Positions 26,720 through 36,997 of a DNA stretch of 64,000 bases are shown here, piece after piece. The translations under genes and the position numbers were made by a program. Each line of letters opens with the position of its first letter. Position 1 is the stretch's first letter. The notes beneath the pieces were generated by a model, which was not told the origin of the DNA, did no database searches, and saw only the letters and a list, made by a program, of their open reading frames with translations. Origin of the DNA: Bacteroidia bacterium. Its GTDB lineage: Bacteria > Bacteroidota > Bacteroidia > Flavobacteriales > Flavobacteriaceae. The stretch lies in NCBI GenBank assembly GCA_030427585.1, contig JAUIBW010000004.1, positions 1-64,000 on the forward strand, in the 5' to 3' direction.

Positions 26720-28192
26720 ATGAAAAAATCTATTATACTCTCGTTACTTTTTCTTTTTACAATCTCTATTTCTGCACAGGATGATGTCGAAAAAGTAAAA
26801 TCTACTGTTTCTAAAAGCGAAATTGAAGGGCATATATATTTTCTGGCTTCAGATGAGCTAAAAGGCAGGCAAACCGGAAGTCCCGAAAACAAAATTGCTG
26901 CACAATATCTTGCTAATATGCTACGAGGATATGGAGTACAACCAATTCCTAAGACCACTAGTTATTTTCAAAATGTAGATCTAAAAAAAACATCTGGTGC
27001 TACAAAAACCGAGTTTAAGACAGGAGCTTTGGCTTTAAATAAAATAGCAGCTTTTATACCAAAAAATACTAATTATAAAGGAAAAGCAGTGTTTTTAAAT
27101 TATGGTCTAGAAGAAGATTATAATACAGTTGATGTAAAAGGGAAATATATAATAACGATTATAGGATCTAAGGAAAATAAGGAGATTAGACCCGCCTTTT
27201 CTAAAACTAGAGAAAAAATGAAGCTAGCCAAGCAAAAAGGTGCTCTGGGTATTATCGAAATCTGTAATGTTGATGATCTTCTATGGACAAGAATAGAACA
27301 TAATTTAAATGGTGAAAAGATGTCTATCGCTGATGATAACAAAAATGATTCTGATACCTTTTCTCATGTATGGATAAATGATAAAAATGAAGATATTAGT
27401 AAACTATTTGCTACCAATAAAGAAATTGATATCGAATTTACCATCGAGGGAATCAAGAAAAGTATTGTTACTTCGCAAAACGTGGTTGGTTATGTAAAAG
27501 GTACTGATCCTAAGCTTAAAAATGAATACATCATTTACTCTGCTCATTACGATCATGTAGGTATCGGTAAAGCTGTTGAAAATGATTCGATATATAACGG
27601 AGCCAGAGATAATGCTGTTGGTACAGTCACTGTACTTTCTGCAGCAGAAAACATTGCAAAATATCCAACCAAAAGATCAGCGCTTTTTATCCTTTTTACA
27701 GGAGAAGAAAAAGGACTATTAGGAAGTAAGTGGTATGTAAATCACCCAGTAATCCCTTTGCATCAAATGGTATATTGTTTTAATAGTGATAATGGAGGTT
27801 ATAATGACACAACACTGGCAACAATTATTGGTTTAAGTAGAACAACAGCACAAAAGGATATTGAAGACGCCGCTACCACATTTGGGATAAAAGCTATTGA
27901 TGATCCCGCCCCCGAGCAAGGACTATTTGATCGGTCTGATAATGTAAATTTTGCTGCAAAAGGGATTCCTGCACCTACTTTTAGTATGGGATTCACTGCT
28001 TTTGACGAAGAAATCACAAAGTACTATCACCAGGTTACCGACAATCCTGATACCTTGGATTACGACTATTTATTTAAGTTTTTTCAGTCTTATGTTTTAG
28101 CATGTAGAAACATTGCTAATAATGAAAAAACTCCTTTTTGGATAGAAGGGGATAAATATTATGAGGCTGGTAAAAAACTATATAAGAAATAA
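26720..28192 (+). CDS. M28 family zinc aminopeptidase with PA domain
   Basis: A 490-aa exported peptidase releasing N-terminal residues, with signal peptide MKKSIILSLLFLFTISISAQ. A protease-associated (PA) domain spans about 120-245. The M28 catalytic domain follows: HYDHVG (His276), NGARDNAVG (Asp297), FTGEEKGLLGS (Glu329/Glu330), then later Asp and His ligands (FNSDNGGYND; YHQVTDNPDTLD). All metal and catalytic residues seem present. It is one of several envelope peptidases in the window. The weak hairpin at 28206-28222 probably ends its transcript. Confidence 0.9.
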   Translation: MKKSIILSLLFLFTISISAQDDVEKVKSTVSKSEIEGHIYFLASDELKGRQTGSPENKIAAQYLANMLRGYGVQPIPKTTSYFQNVDLKKTSGATKTEFKTGALALNKIAAFIPKNTNYKGKAVFLNYGLEEDYNTVDVKGKYIITIIGSKENKEIRPAFSKTREKMKLAKQKGALGIIEICNVDDLLWTRIEHNLNGEKMSIADDNKNDSDTFSHVWINDKNEDISKLFATNKEIDIEFTIEGIKKSIVTSQNVVGYVKGTDPKLKNEYIIYSAHYDHVGIGKAVENDSIYNGARDNAVGTVTVLSAAENIAKYPTKRSALFILFTGEEKGLLGSKWYVNHPVIPLHQMVYCFNSDNGGYNDTTLATIIGLSRTTAQKDIEDAATTFGIKAIDDPAPEQGLFDRSDNVNFAAKGIPAPTFSMGFTAFDEEITKYYHQVTDNPDTLDYDYLFKFFQSYVLACRNIANNEKTPFWIEGDKYYEAGKKLYKK

Positions 28193-28205
28193 AATAACGT
28201 AATCA

Positions 28206-28235
28206 CCGTATTAAAACTACGGATATTATTTTTTT
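28206..28235 (+). terminator. Probable terminator after the M28 peptidase
   Basis: CCGTA and TACGG form a short stem with a 7-nt loop, followed by a T-rich run ending near 28235. The stem is short, so this is a moderate call based on position and the T-run. Confidence 0.4.
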
Positions 28236-28454
28236 ATTAAAAATAAAAAGCAGAAAAGCAAAATTTTAATATAAATTATCATTTTTTTAACACAATAATC
28301 TCTTAAAAAAGGTATTTAAGCCTTAAATTTACAATACCCCTTATTTTGAGATAATTGTTAAGCACTATACAAATACCTATGACAATACACGTAAACCCAA
28401 CGTAATTACATATTATTCAGTGATATAGTATGTAATTCGCAAAATCGTTAGATT

Positions 28455-28817
28455 ATGAAAAATTACATACTCTCTTTTTTAGTATTTTTCTCTTTTTTAG
28501 TATTTCCAAATAGTAGTATTGAAGCATCTTCATACAAAATTACTATTGATCAAAGTCAAAATCCTCGTGATCGTAAACTTTCTGCTGAAGAAGTTAAAGA
28601 AAGAGGACTTGATCTTCTGGCAAATCAAATTGTCGAAAACATTGATGAAATTGATTTACGTAAAACGGCCAGATCTGCAATTTTCGAAACCTCTTATGGG
28701 TTTAGATGGAAAATGGTTAATTTACATACCGGTAAAATAATTATCGTAAAAGTTGATAAAAATTTTCACCTTATTTCTGCACGAAATAGTGACAAATCAA
28801 AGGTTATGATTCCTTAA
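28455..28817 (+). CDS. Small secreted protein of unknown function
   Basis: A 120-aa protein with a signal peptide (FLVFFSFLVFPNSSIEA). The mature part starts with SSYKITIDQSQNPRDRKLSAEE and ends with a strand-rich stretch (YGFRWKMVNLHTGKIIIVKVD). I do not recognise the family. It is flanked by gene-free stretches of 260-270 nt and appears to be transcribed alone. Confidence 0.6.
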   Translation: MKNYILSFLVFFSFLVFPNSSIEASSYKITIDQSQNPRDRKLSAEEVKERGLDLLANQIVENIDEIDLRKTARSAIFETSYGFRWKMVNLHTGKIIIVKVDKNFHLISARNSDKSKVMIP

Positions 28818-28989
28818 CAAAACCTATTTATACCATATATCTTTTTTCTTTCTACCCTATCTTTTGTAGGAATTTATAGAGACCATCATGACTATTATCT
28901 TTTAGTCCTGAAGTAATATTTCTATACTTTGGGGTAAAAATTTAATTCTTTTATCTATACTTTTATCAATCATTTACCAAAGCTATGAT

Positions 28990-29068
28990 TGAAGTGATTT
29001 AAACTTTTTTTCAATTCGCTATAAAAATGTTCTTTTTCGCCAGAATCAAAAAAGTTTAAATCACTTCA
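28990..29068. repeat. 21-bp perfect inverted repeat upstream of the DASS transporter
   Basis: TGAAGTGATTTAAACTTTTTT (28990-29010) is repeated inverted at 29048-29068 with a 37-nt spacer. It ends 20 nt before the ATG of the transporter gene. It could be a regulatory hairpin in the leader, a small palindromic insertion, or a terminator of read-through from upstream. No second copy was found in the window. Confidence 0.65.
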
Positions 29069-29088
29069 TTTTATAATAACACTATCGC

Positions 29089-30564
29089 ATGAATGTAAGT
29101 ATTAAAAAAATAGGAACCATGTCTGGCCCTGCAATTTTTTTTCTTGTATTATTTTTTTTTCACCCCGAGGGTTTAAGTAAAGAAGCCAATGCGATACTAG
29201 CTAGTACTTTATGGATTGCTATATGGTGGATTACCGAGGCTATTCCTATTGCAGCCACTTCGCTATTACCTATTGTTTTATTTCCGTTATCCGGTGGTTT
29301 GGATATTAAAACTACAACTGCAGCGTTCGGTAATCATAACATTTTTCTATACGCCGGTGGGTTTATATTAGCTATTGGGATAGAGCGATGGAACCTGCAT
29401 AAACGTATTGCATTAAGCATTATAAATATTATTGGTACCAATGTTAAGACCATGATTCTTGGTTTTATGATTGCTACAGCATTTTTATCAATGTGGATTT
29501 CTAATACAGCGACATCTGTAATGATGTTACCTATTGGTATTGCCATAATTACTCAACTTACCGATAATCCAAACACCATCGAAGATGAAAATAAAATCTT
29601 CGGAAAAGCACTAATGCTCGCTATAGCATACAGTGCATCTATTGGAGGAGTTGCTTCACTTATAGGAACTCCTACTAATCTTATTCTAGCTGGGATTGTT
29701 AAAGAAATCTATGGTTATGAGATCACATTTACCAATTGGATCGTCATAGGTTTGCCCATCTCATTAGTAATGTTATTCATCTGTTGGCACTATTTGGTTC
29801 AAATTGCATTTTCTTTTAAACAAAAAGAATTTCCGGGAGGGAAAAATGAGGTAAAAAGACAACTAAAAGAATTAGGTAAAATATCTTTTGAAGAAAAACT
29901 GGTACTCGCTATATTTATATGTACCGCTTTTGCCTGGATCACAAGATCATTTTTATTACAACCTATTTTTTCGGCTATAGACGATACTATAATTGCTATT
30001 ACTGCAGCAATACTTCTTTTTCTGCTACCTAGTCGTGAAAAAGGGAAACCATTAATGAACTGGCAATCGGCAGTAAAGTTACCATGGGGCGTACTTTTAC
30101 TTTTTGGCGGTGGTCTTGCTTTGGCGGCAGGTTTTAAAGAATCGGGATTAGCACTATGGATCGGTACGCAAATGACACTATTGCAAGGGGTTTATTTGAT
30201 CACTCTTTTGGCCTTTATTGTTACTACTGTAAATTTCTTAACCGAAATCACTTCAAATGTTGCTACTACTTCAATGTTATTACCTGTTTTGGCATCAATG
30301 GCGCTATCACTTGATGTACACCCATTTATTCTTATGGTAGGTGCAACAATTGCAGCATCATGTGCATTTATGCTTCCTGTAGCTACTCCACCTAACGCAG
30401 TGGTATTTGGTTCGGGTTATTTAACCATTCCCGATATGATGAAAAAAGGATTTTGGCTTAACCTCATATCTATTATCTTAATTACAGCAATCACATACTA
30501 TCTACTTCCCTATTTCTGGGATTTTGCCCCCTCCTCTTTTCCAAAGGAATTTAAAAAAATATAG
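29089..30564 (+). CDS. DASS-family sodium/anion symporter (SLC13-like)
   Basis: A 491-aa inner-membrane carrier with about 11 helices, probably taking up di- or tricarboxylates, sulfate or phosphate with Na+. The two SNT-type substrate/sodium-binding hairpins are present: SNTATSVMMLP in the first half and TSNVATTSMLLPV in the second. The usual IGTPTNLI and ATPPNAVVFGSGYL loops are also there. Sequence alone does not fix the anion. A 21-bp inverted repeat lies in its leader. It converges with the small gene at 30573, with an 8-nt gap. Confidence 0.88.
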   Translation: MNVSIKKIGTMSGPAIFFLVLFFFHPEGLSKEANAILASTLWIAIWWITEAIPIAATSLLPIVLFPLSGGLDIKTTTAAFGNHNIFLYAGGFILAIGIERWNLHKRIALSIINIIGTNVKTMILGFMIATAFLSMWISNTATSVMMLPIGIAIITQLTDNPNTIEDENKIFGKALMLAIAYSASIGGVASLIGTPTNLILAGIVKEIYGYEITFTNWIVIGLPISLVMLFICWHYLVQIAFSFKQKEFPGGKNEVKRQLKELGKISFEEKLVLAIFICTAFAWITRSFLLQPIFSAIDDTIIAITAAILLFLLPSREKGKPLMNWQSAVKLPWGVLLLFGGGLALAAGFKESGLALWIGTQMTLLQGVYLITLLAFIVTTVNFLTEITSNVATTSMLLPVLASMALSLDVHPFILMVGATIAASCAFMLPVATPPNAVVFGSGYLTIPDMMKKGFWLNLISIILITAITYYLLPYFWDFAPSSFPKEFKKI

Positions 30565-30572
30565 CTATCATT

Positions 30573-30809
30573 TTATGATACAAGCATCTTTTTTAAAGTT
30601 TTGTAATCCTCCATATATTCCCAGTATATAACTCTATCGTATGCATATTTTATCAAAATATACTTTTCACTAATCGATAAAATTCTCTTAACCGCTACTA
30701 TTTTTTTTGAAGCCTCTTCTACTTCTACTTCTTCTATAACTTCCCTATTTCGAGCATCAAAGCCATGAAGGATTGTATGATTCTTAAGTGTGAGTTCTAT
30801 AAATTTCAT
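30573..30809 (-). CDS. Small 78-aa protein of unknown function
   Basis: A soluble 78-aa protein starting MKFIELTLKNHTILHGFDAR. Its central Glu-rich part is followed by a beta segment (SISEKYILIKYAYDRVIYW). The start and end recall FlbD-like short proteins (a strand, an I-x-S-I segment and a strand), but the match is too weak to name. It is supported by protein-like composition, a clean ATG and a gene-sized gap; it has no partner on its strand. Confidence 0.5.
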   Translation of the reverse strand: MKFIELTLKNHTILHGFDARNREVIEEVEVEEASKKIVAVKRILSISEKYILIKYAYDRVIYWEYMEDYKTLKKMLVS

Positions 30810-30924
30810 TATAAATACGATTTTTAATCATTCAAATTTACCTTATTTTACCTTAACACGGCTTTAAGACTTTGGCATATTCATTTTATTTACTTTAGGC
30901 TTTTCAAAATCAATTCATTAGAAC

Positions 30925-31698
30925 GTGTTAAAAATATTCTTCTTTCTCTCTGGTTTTCTTTACAATATTTCTGGTTTTTCACAAGAAAATATAACACTTA
31001 CTTATACAGGTAATATGGGCGTTCTTATATCAGATCATCAATCTTCTGTACTAATAGATGGTTTGCATACAAAATATGGAGATGATTATTTATTTCCTAC
31101 GAAGGAAGTAGTACATAAAATCAATACCAGATTTAAACCTAATGCCATTTTATTCACACACTATCATGGGGATCATTTTAGCGCATCATTATCCCGGGAG
31201 TATCTAACCTTAAACAAAAACGCTGTTCTTTTTGGAGCAAATCAAATTACGAAGAGTTTCCCTGATTTTGAAGGTAGAGTATTTACCATTCCTACAAAAG
31301 ACTACACCAAACAAGCTATAGACATTGGTAAGATAAAGGTTACCGGGCTTAAAATAAATCATGCTGGTAAAAAACATGTTGCCGTACAAAATGTAGGATA
31401 CATTATTAAAATAAACAATAAGAAATTTCTACATGTAGGAGATACAAACTGGTTAGAAGAAATAGACTTATTTAATACGTTACAATTACAAAACGCTGGT
31501 ATCGATGTTGCTATTCTGCCGTACTGGATGCTTTTACATGATGATGCTTCGACATTGATCAAAAGATATATCAACCCGAAAAAGGTAATTGCTACCCACA
31601 TTTCGCCCAAAATAAAAAAGAAAGAGCTTTTAGATTTAAAAAACAGATATCCCGATATATACTTTCTCACAACATTAGAACAACAAATACAACTATAA
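30925..31698 (+). CDS. Secreted MBL-fold metallohydrolase (UlaG-like)
   Basis: A 257-aa exported hydrolase starting at GTG 30925, with a signal peptide (FFFLSGFLYNISGFSQ). The metallo-beta-lactamase motif is THYHGDHF (His79, His81, Asp83, His84). Further ligands fit HAGKKHVAV and HVGDTN, and a late His in ATHISP. It belongs to the UlaG/YtnP-like branch, with an unknown substrate. The large BNR-repeat gene begins 18 nt after it and the S9 peptidase gene follows, so three envelope hydrolase-type genes probably form one operon. Confidence 0.82.
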   Translation: MLKIFFFLSGFLYNISGFSQENITLTYTGNMGVLISDHQSSVLIDGLHTKYGDDYLFPTKEVVHKINTRFKPNAILFTHYHGDHFSASLSREYLTLNKNAVLFGANQITKSFPDFEGRVFTIPTKDYTKQAIDIGKIKVTGLKINHAGKKHVAVQNVGYIIKINNKKFLHVGDTNWLEEIDLFNTLQLQNAGIDVAILPYWMLLHDDASTLIKRYINPKKVIATHISPKIKKKELLDLKNRYPDIYFLTTLEQQIQL

Positions 31699-31716
31699 TT
31701 AATTCACAACCAAAAA

Positions 31717-34700
31717 ATGAAAAAACGAATATTTTTACTATTACTACTCGGTGTGATTTCTACAATATCTGCTCAGAAATTCACCATGGACCTTATTAAA
31801 GATAATACTCCGCGTAATATAGGTCCTGGAGGAATGAGTGGCCGTGTCACCGCTATAGATGTGGTAACTGCCAATCCAGATATCATATATGCAGGAACTG
31901 CTTCGGGGGGACTCTGGAAATCTACTTCTGGAGGAATCAAATGGGCCCCTATTTTTAATAATGAAGCTACTGCTTCTATTGGTGCCGTGGCAATCCAGCA
32001 ATCAAATCCATCGGTCATCTGGGTAGGTACAGGAGAAGGAAATCCCAGAAATAGCCTTAATGGTGGATATGGTATCTATAGATCTCTGGACGGTGGTAAA
32101 AATTGGAAACTTATGGGGTTAGAAAAAACCCGTCACATTCATAAAGTGATCATTGATCCTACTAATCCTGATATCGTATATGTGGCTGCAATCGGATCTC
32201 CCTGGGGAGAACACCCAGAAAGAGGAGTTTTTAAAACTACCGATGGCGGTGCTACCTGGACCAAAATTCTATTCAATAACAATAAAACCGGAGCTGCAGA
32301 CCTTGTCATGGACCCTACCAACCCTAACAAGTTAATAGTTGCTATGTGGGAGCATAAGCGTGATCCCTGGTTCTTTAATTCGGGAGGAGAAGGTTCTGGT
32401 CTTTATATCACACATGATGGAGGAAAAAACTGGGAAGAACGTACTGATAAAGACGGGCTTCCAAAAGGTAATTTAGGTAGAATAGGATTAGCAATAGCTG
32501 CTAACAAACCTAATATTGTCTATGCATTAGTTGAAGCTAAAAAGAATGCACTATACAAATCAACAGACGGAGGGTTTACCTGGAAAAAAATTAATGATAA
32601 AAAAGATATTGGTAATCGTCCTTTTTATTACTCTGATATATTTGTAGACCCACAAAATGAGAATCGGGTATATTCTGTCTTTACTTATGTAAATGTTTCT
32701 GAAGATGGTGGTAAAAACTTTACACAGTTGATGCCTGCTTATGGTGTTGATAATGGGGTACACCCAGATCATCATGCATGGTGGATTCATCCTAATGATG
32801 GCAGTTATATGATCGACGGTAATGATGGAGGATTAAACATCACTCGTGATGGAGGTAAATCCTGGCGTTTTATAGGAAACCTTCCTGTAGCACAATTTTA
32901 TCATATTAATGTAGATAATGAATTTCCTTATAACGTATACGGAGGTATGCAGGATAATGGTAGCTGGAGAGGCCCAGCCTATGTATGGAAAGCGCAAGGA
33001 ATCAGAAACTCCTACTGGCAGGAAATATCGTTTGGTGATGGGTTTGATGTTGTACCCGATAAAGATGACTCTAGGTATGGATGGACCATGAGCCAGCAAG
33101 GATATGTAAGCCGATACGATTGGATAACAGGTAACAATTATACAGTGCGCCCTACCCACCCCGATCCTGAAGTAGAATTACGTTTTAACTGGAACGCGGC
33201 AATCAATATTGATCCATTTGATAATAACACCATCTATTTCGGCAGTCAGTTTGTACACAAGAGCACAGATAAGGGACTTACCTGGAAAGTAATATCTCCC
33301 GATCTTTCGACAAACGACCCCGAAAAACTAAAGCAGGCAGAAAGTGGTGGATTAACTATGGATGCTACAGGTGCAGAAAATCACTGTACTGTTTTGGTGG
33401 TCGAGCCTTCACCACTAGAACAAAATATGCTTTGGGTAGGTACAGATGACGGGCGAGTACATATCACTCAAAACGGAGGAGCAAACTGGACTGATGTGTC
33501 GGGTAATATAAAAGAATTACCAAAAGGAAGTTGGATTGTACAAATCAAGGCTTCAAACAAAAAGAAAGGAGAAGCCCTTTTGGTCGCTAATGATTACAGA
33601 AGGTTTAACTATACACCATATGCCTTTAGAACTACTGATTATGGTAAGACCTGGAAACGTATTGTTGATCAAAATGATGTAAAAAGCTATACCCTTAGTA
33701 TTGTTGAAGATCCTATAGAAAAAAACCTGTTATTCCTGGGTACAGATGATGGATTATACATTTCTCTTAATGCAGGAAACAGCTGGACAAAATGGACTAA
33801 GGGTTTTCCTACTGTATCTGTCAAAGACTTAGTTATACAACCTAGAGAACATGATTTGGTTATTGGTACTTTTGGTAGAGCTGCCTGGGTATTAGACGAT
33901 ATACGGCCACTGCGAGCTTTGGCAAAAAATAGTACTATTTTAAGTCAGAAATTACATCTTTTTGATCCCCCAACGGCATATCAGGCCGCGTATCAACAAC
34001 CTACGGGTAGTCGTTTTGGAGGAGATGCCCTATATAATGGGGAAAATCGTGATTATGGAGCTCTCATTTCATATTATATTAAAGTAGAAGAAAAGAAAAA
34101 AGAAGAACCAAACAAAGAAGAAGATAAAAAGGAAGACGATGAAAATGAGACTGATAATGAAGAGGGAGAAGCTAAAGTAAAATGGGATTCTATTCACCTT
34201 AAAATCTATGATGGCGATCGTTTGATCAGAACTTTAAAAGAAAAGACCCCGGATTCTACAGGGTTTCATAAAACAAAATGGTTTATGGATGAAAAAGGTG
34301 TTGATCGACCTTCGCGAAAAATCCAAAAGCAAGATAAAGAACCTGGTGGTGTTAGTGTAAAGCCTGGTACATATAAACTGGTTCTAGAATACGGAGATCA
34401 AAAATCCGAGGCCATGATAGCCGTTAAGTCTGATCCTAGATTGCAAATATCTCAGAAGAATATTAATGAGATTTATGCAGCTTCAAAAAACATGGAAAAA
34501 ATGAGGCAAGCTGCTGCAGATGCTGTAAAACAACTGGTAGAAAGTAAAGATATCGCTTCGAAATACCAGAAAGAACTTAAAAAGTTAGATAAAAAGAAAT
34601 ATAAAGATCAGATTAAATTATCTAAAGATATTTCTAAAAAAATCGATAGTGTAATTGCGATCTATCTTGGTAAAGAAGATAAGCGCCAGGGAATCACTCG

Positions 34701-34938
34701 TAATCCAGAAGTAACCGTGATGCAACGTATGGGTACGGCAGGATGGTATGTGGGTAGCCGTCAAAACGGAATAACTTCTACAGAGAATACCTTGATCAAA
34801 CAAGCTAAAGATGCATTACAAGAGGCACTGGTAAAGACCAACGAATTTTTTATAAACGATTGGAAACCCTATCGCGAAGCTATTGAGAAGCTAGATGCCT
34901 CTCCTTTTAAAGAAGTTAAGAATTTTAGTTTAGAATAA
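31717..34938 (+). CDS. Large secreted BNR/VPS10-like beta-propeller protein
   Basis: A 1073-aa exported protein with signal peptide MKKRIFLLLLLGVISTISAQ. Residues about 40-790 carry repeated Asp-box motifs typical of sialidase/sortilin propellers (SLDGGKNW, TTDGGATW, THDGGKNW, STDGGFTW, TRDGGKSW, TDYGKTW). A highly charged Lys/Glu linker sits near 790-830. The C-terminal part (about 850-1073) has a beta segment and a helical, coiled-coil-like region. Database names such as glycosyl hydrolase come from the propeller alone; I see no catalytic residues proving that. Context with an S9 peptidase suggests a role in protein or peptide use at the cell surface. Confidence 0.85.
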   Translation: MKKRIFLLLLLGVISTISAQKFTMDLIKDNTPRNIGPGGMSGRVTAIDVVTANPDIIYAGTASGGLWKSTSGGIKWAPIFNNEATASIGAVAIQQSNPSVIWVGTGEGNPRNSLNGGYGIYRSLDGGKNWKLMGLEKTRHIHKVIIDPTNPDIVYVAAIGSPWGEHPERGVFKTTDGGATWTKILFNNNKTGAADLVMDPTNPNKLIVAMWEHKRDPWFFNSGGEGSGLYITHDGGKNWEERTDKDGLPKGNLGRIGLAIAANKPNIVYALVEAKKNALYKSTDGGFTWKKINDKKDIGNRPFYYSDIFVDPQNENRVYSVFTYVNVSEDGGKNFTQLMPAYGVDNGVHPDHHAWWIHPNDGSYMIDGNDGGLNITRDGGKSWRFIGNLPVAQFYHINVDNEFPYNVYGGMQDNGSWRGPAYVWKAQGIRNSYWQEISFGDGFDVVPDKDDSRYGWTMSQQGYVSRYDWITGNNYTVRPTHPDPEVELRFNWNAAINIDPFDNNTIYFGSQFVHKSTDKGLTWKVISPDLSTNDPEKLKQAESGGLTMDATGAENHCTVLVVEPSPLEQNMLWVGTDDGRVHITQNGGANWTDVSGNIKELPKGSWIVQIKASNKKKGEALLVANDYRRFNYTPYAFRTTDYGKTWKRIVDQNDVKSYTLSIVEDPIEKNLLFLGTDDGLYISLNAGNSWTKWTKGFPTVSVKDLVIQPREHDLVIGTFGRAAWVLDDIRPLRALAKNSTILSQKLHLFDPPTAYQAAYQQPTGSRFGGDALYNGENRDYGALISYYIKVEEKKKEEPNKEEDKKEDDENETDNEEGEAKVKWDSIHLKIYDGDRLIRTLKEKTPDSTGFHKTKWFMDEKGVDRPSRKIQKQDKEPGGVSVKPGTYKLVLEYGDQKSEAMIAVKSDPRLQISQKNINEIYAASKNMEKMRQAAADAVKQLVESKDIASKYQKELKKLDKKKYKDQIKLSKDISKKIDSVIAIYLGKEDKRQGITRNPEVTVMQRMGTAGWYVGSRQNGITSTENTLIKQAKDALQEALVKTNEFFINDWKPYREAIEKLDASPFKEVKNFSLE

Positions 34939-34960
34939 TAACAGACAAATAAAAACACTC

Positions 34961-36910
34961 ATGAAAAAACTACTCACATTTAGTATGGGCTTGCTCCTCT
35001 TCTATTCTTGTAAGCAAGAAAAAAAAGAAGAAATTGCTCAGCCTATTAAAATCGACCAGTATTCGATAGAACAATTTATGGATAACGAAAATGCATTTTC
35101 GGATGGATTTTCTCCCGATAAGTCCAAGGTACTTATGACCAGTAATCGCTCTGGGATTTATAATATGTATACGGTTGCTACCAATGGTAGCGAACTTATG
35201 CCTGTAACCAAATCTGATAGTGCATCGGTTTTTGGAATTTCCTATTTCCCCGAAGATGATAGAATCCTATTCAGAATGGATGGTAACGGTGATGAAATTT
35301 ATAAACTCTTTGTCAAAGACAGTTCTGGCATTAAACGTTTGACTCCAGAAAAAAATGTAAGAGCATTATTTAGAGGGTGGGCAAAAGATGGTAAGAGTTT
35401 CTTTTATGGTAGTAACGAACGGGATTCAAAATTTATGGATCATTACGAAATGGATATTGCTGATTTTACCTCCAAATTAATTTATCAGAATATTGATGGA
35501 ATGGATTTTGGCGGAATGTCTGAAGATAGAAAGTATATAGCACTTTCTAAGTCTATCAATACTAATGACAATGATCTGTATCTATTAAATACCGAAACCA
35601 AAGAAAAGGTAAAGATTAATGATAACTTAAGTGGCAATTCTCCTCAGGATTTTTCTCCAGATGGTAAATCATTCTATTATACTACCGATGATAATGCAGA
35701 ATTTAGTTATTTAATGAAATATAATCTTGAAGACGGTAGTAAAGAAAAGATTCTAGAAAAAAACTGGGATATTACTGATTTTTATTTTACCCGAAACGGA
35801 AAATATCAAGTGATGTTTACCAATGAAGATGCTAAGACGGTTATGGAGGTAAAAGAAGTAGCCACAGGTACTAGTGTTGATTTCCCTTCTATTGAGAACC
35901 AACAAATTATCAGTGCGCAGTTTTCGAGAGATGAATCTATGGCATTGCTTCGTGTTGGAGGATCAAATACACCTACCAATTCTTATTCTTATGATCTAGC
36001 TACTAAAAAATATCATAAGCTTACAGATGTTTTAAATAAAGATATCAATCCGGATCATTTGGTTACCTCAGAAGTAGTTCGTTTTAAATCTTTTGATGGA
36101 TTAGATATTCCTGCTATATATTATAAACCCAAACAAGCTACAGCAGATCATAAAGTTCCTGCACTGGTATGGGTTCATGGTGGTCCTGGAGGGCAATCCA
36201 GACAAGGGTTTAGTTCTATAATCCAGTATTTGGTAAACCACGGATACGCCGTATTAGCTGTTAATAATAGGGGAAGTAGTGGTTATGGTAAGACTTTTTT
36301 CAAAATGGATGATCGAAATCATGGGGATAAAGATCTAAAAGATTGTGTTGCCGGAAAAGACTGGTTGGCAAAACAAGATATCGTAGATGCTGATAAAATA
36401 GGAATCATCGGTGGTTCTTATGGAGGATATATGACTATGGCAGCCCTTACTTATACTCCAGAAGAGTTTAAGGTGGGTGTAAATATTTTTGGAGTTACAA
36501 ATTGGTTAAGAACATTAAAAAGTATTCCGCCATGGTGGGAATCTTTTAAAGAAGCGTTGTATACAGAAATGGGAGATCCAAATACTGCTGATTCTGTTCG
36601 TTTACGACAAATTTCTCCACTTTTTCATACAGAAAAAGTTACAAAACCATTACTTGTTCTTCAAGGAGCCAAAGATCCCAGAGTTTTAAAAGTAGAATCT
36701 GATGAAATTGTAGAAGGAGTTAAGAAAAGTGGTGTTCCTGTAGAATATGTATTATTCGAGGACGAAGGACATGGATTTGTAAAAAAAGAAAATCAAATCG
36801 AAGCCTATGGTAGGATTTTGAAATTCTTAGACAAATATTTAAAAAATGCAGGTACCGAAATGATTAATGACGGTAAAACCGAATCTACTAAGATTGATTC
36901 GGAGTCCTAA
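34961..36910 (+). CDS. S9 family prolyl-oligopeptidase-like lipoprotein
   Basis: A 649-aa serine peptidase cleaving short peptides. A lipobox FYSC (Cys17) implies anchoring in the envelope. The N-terminal beta-propeller (about 45-380, with WD40-like PDKSK and SPDGKSF segments) limits access to the active site. The C-terminal alpha/beta hydrolase has GGSYGGYM with Ser486, QGAKDPRV with Asp572 and EGHGF with His604. All catalytic residues are intact. It is third in the operon after the MBL and BNR genes, 22 nt behind the latter, and ends before a bidirectional terminator. Confidence 0.9.
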   Translation: MKKLLTFSMGLLLFYSCKQEKKEEIAQPIKIDQYSIEQFMDNENAFSDGFSPDKSKVLMTSNRSGIYNMYTVATNGSELMPVTKSDSASVFGISYFPEDDRILFRMDGNGDEIYKLFVKDSSGIKRLTPEKNVRALFRGWAKDGKSFFYGSNERDSKFMDHYEMDIADFTSKLIYQNIDGMDFGGMSEDRKYIALSKSINTNDNDLYLLNTETKEKVKINDNLSGNSPQDFSPDGKSFYYTTDDNAEFSYLMKYNLEDGSKEKILEKNWDITDFYFTRNGKYQVMFTNEDAKTVMEVKEVATGTSVDFPSIENQQIISAQFSRDESMALLRVGGSNTPTNSYSYDLATKKYHKLTDVLNKDINPDHLVTSEVVRFKSFDGLDIPAIYYKPKQATADHKVPALVWVHGGPGGQSRQGFSSIIQYLVNHGYAVLAVNNRGSSGYGKTFFKMDDRNHGDKDLKDCVAGKDWLAKQDIVDADKIGIIGGSYGGYMTMAALTYTPEEFKVGVNIFGVTNWLRTLKSIPPWWESFKEALYTEMGDPNTADSVRLRQISPLFHTEKVTKPLLVLQGAKDPRVLKVESDEIVEGVKKSGVPVEYVLFEDEGHGFVKKENQIEAYGRILKFLDKYLKNAGTEMINDGKTESTKIDSES

Positions 36911-36934
36911 AAAAGAGTTCAAAAATTTTATGAC

Positions 36935-36968
36935 AAAAAAAGGCTGCCCGTATGGGCAGCCTTTAATT
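36935..36968. terminator. Bidirectional intrinsic terminator
   Basis: AAAGGCTGCCC and GGGCAGCCTTT form an 11-bp stem with a GTAT loop between two convergent genes. The minus strand has a seven-T run after the stem, so it mainly ends the metalloprotease transcript. The plus strand has a weaker TTTAATT tail. Confidence 0.85.
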
Positions 36969-36997
36969 AGGGCCAATTTTTATTACTATTTAAAAAA

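Noticed and set aside
31717-34938. Calling the BNR protein a true glycosidase
   Set aside because: Asp-box propellers are shared by non-enzymes; no sialidase Arg triad or nucleophile could be identified.
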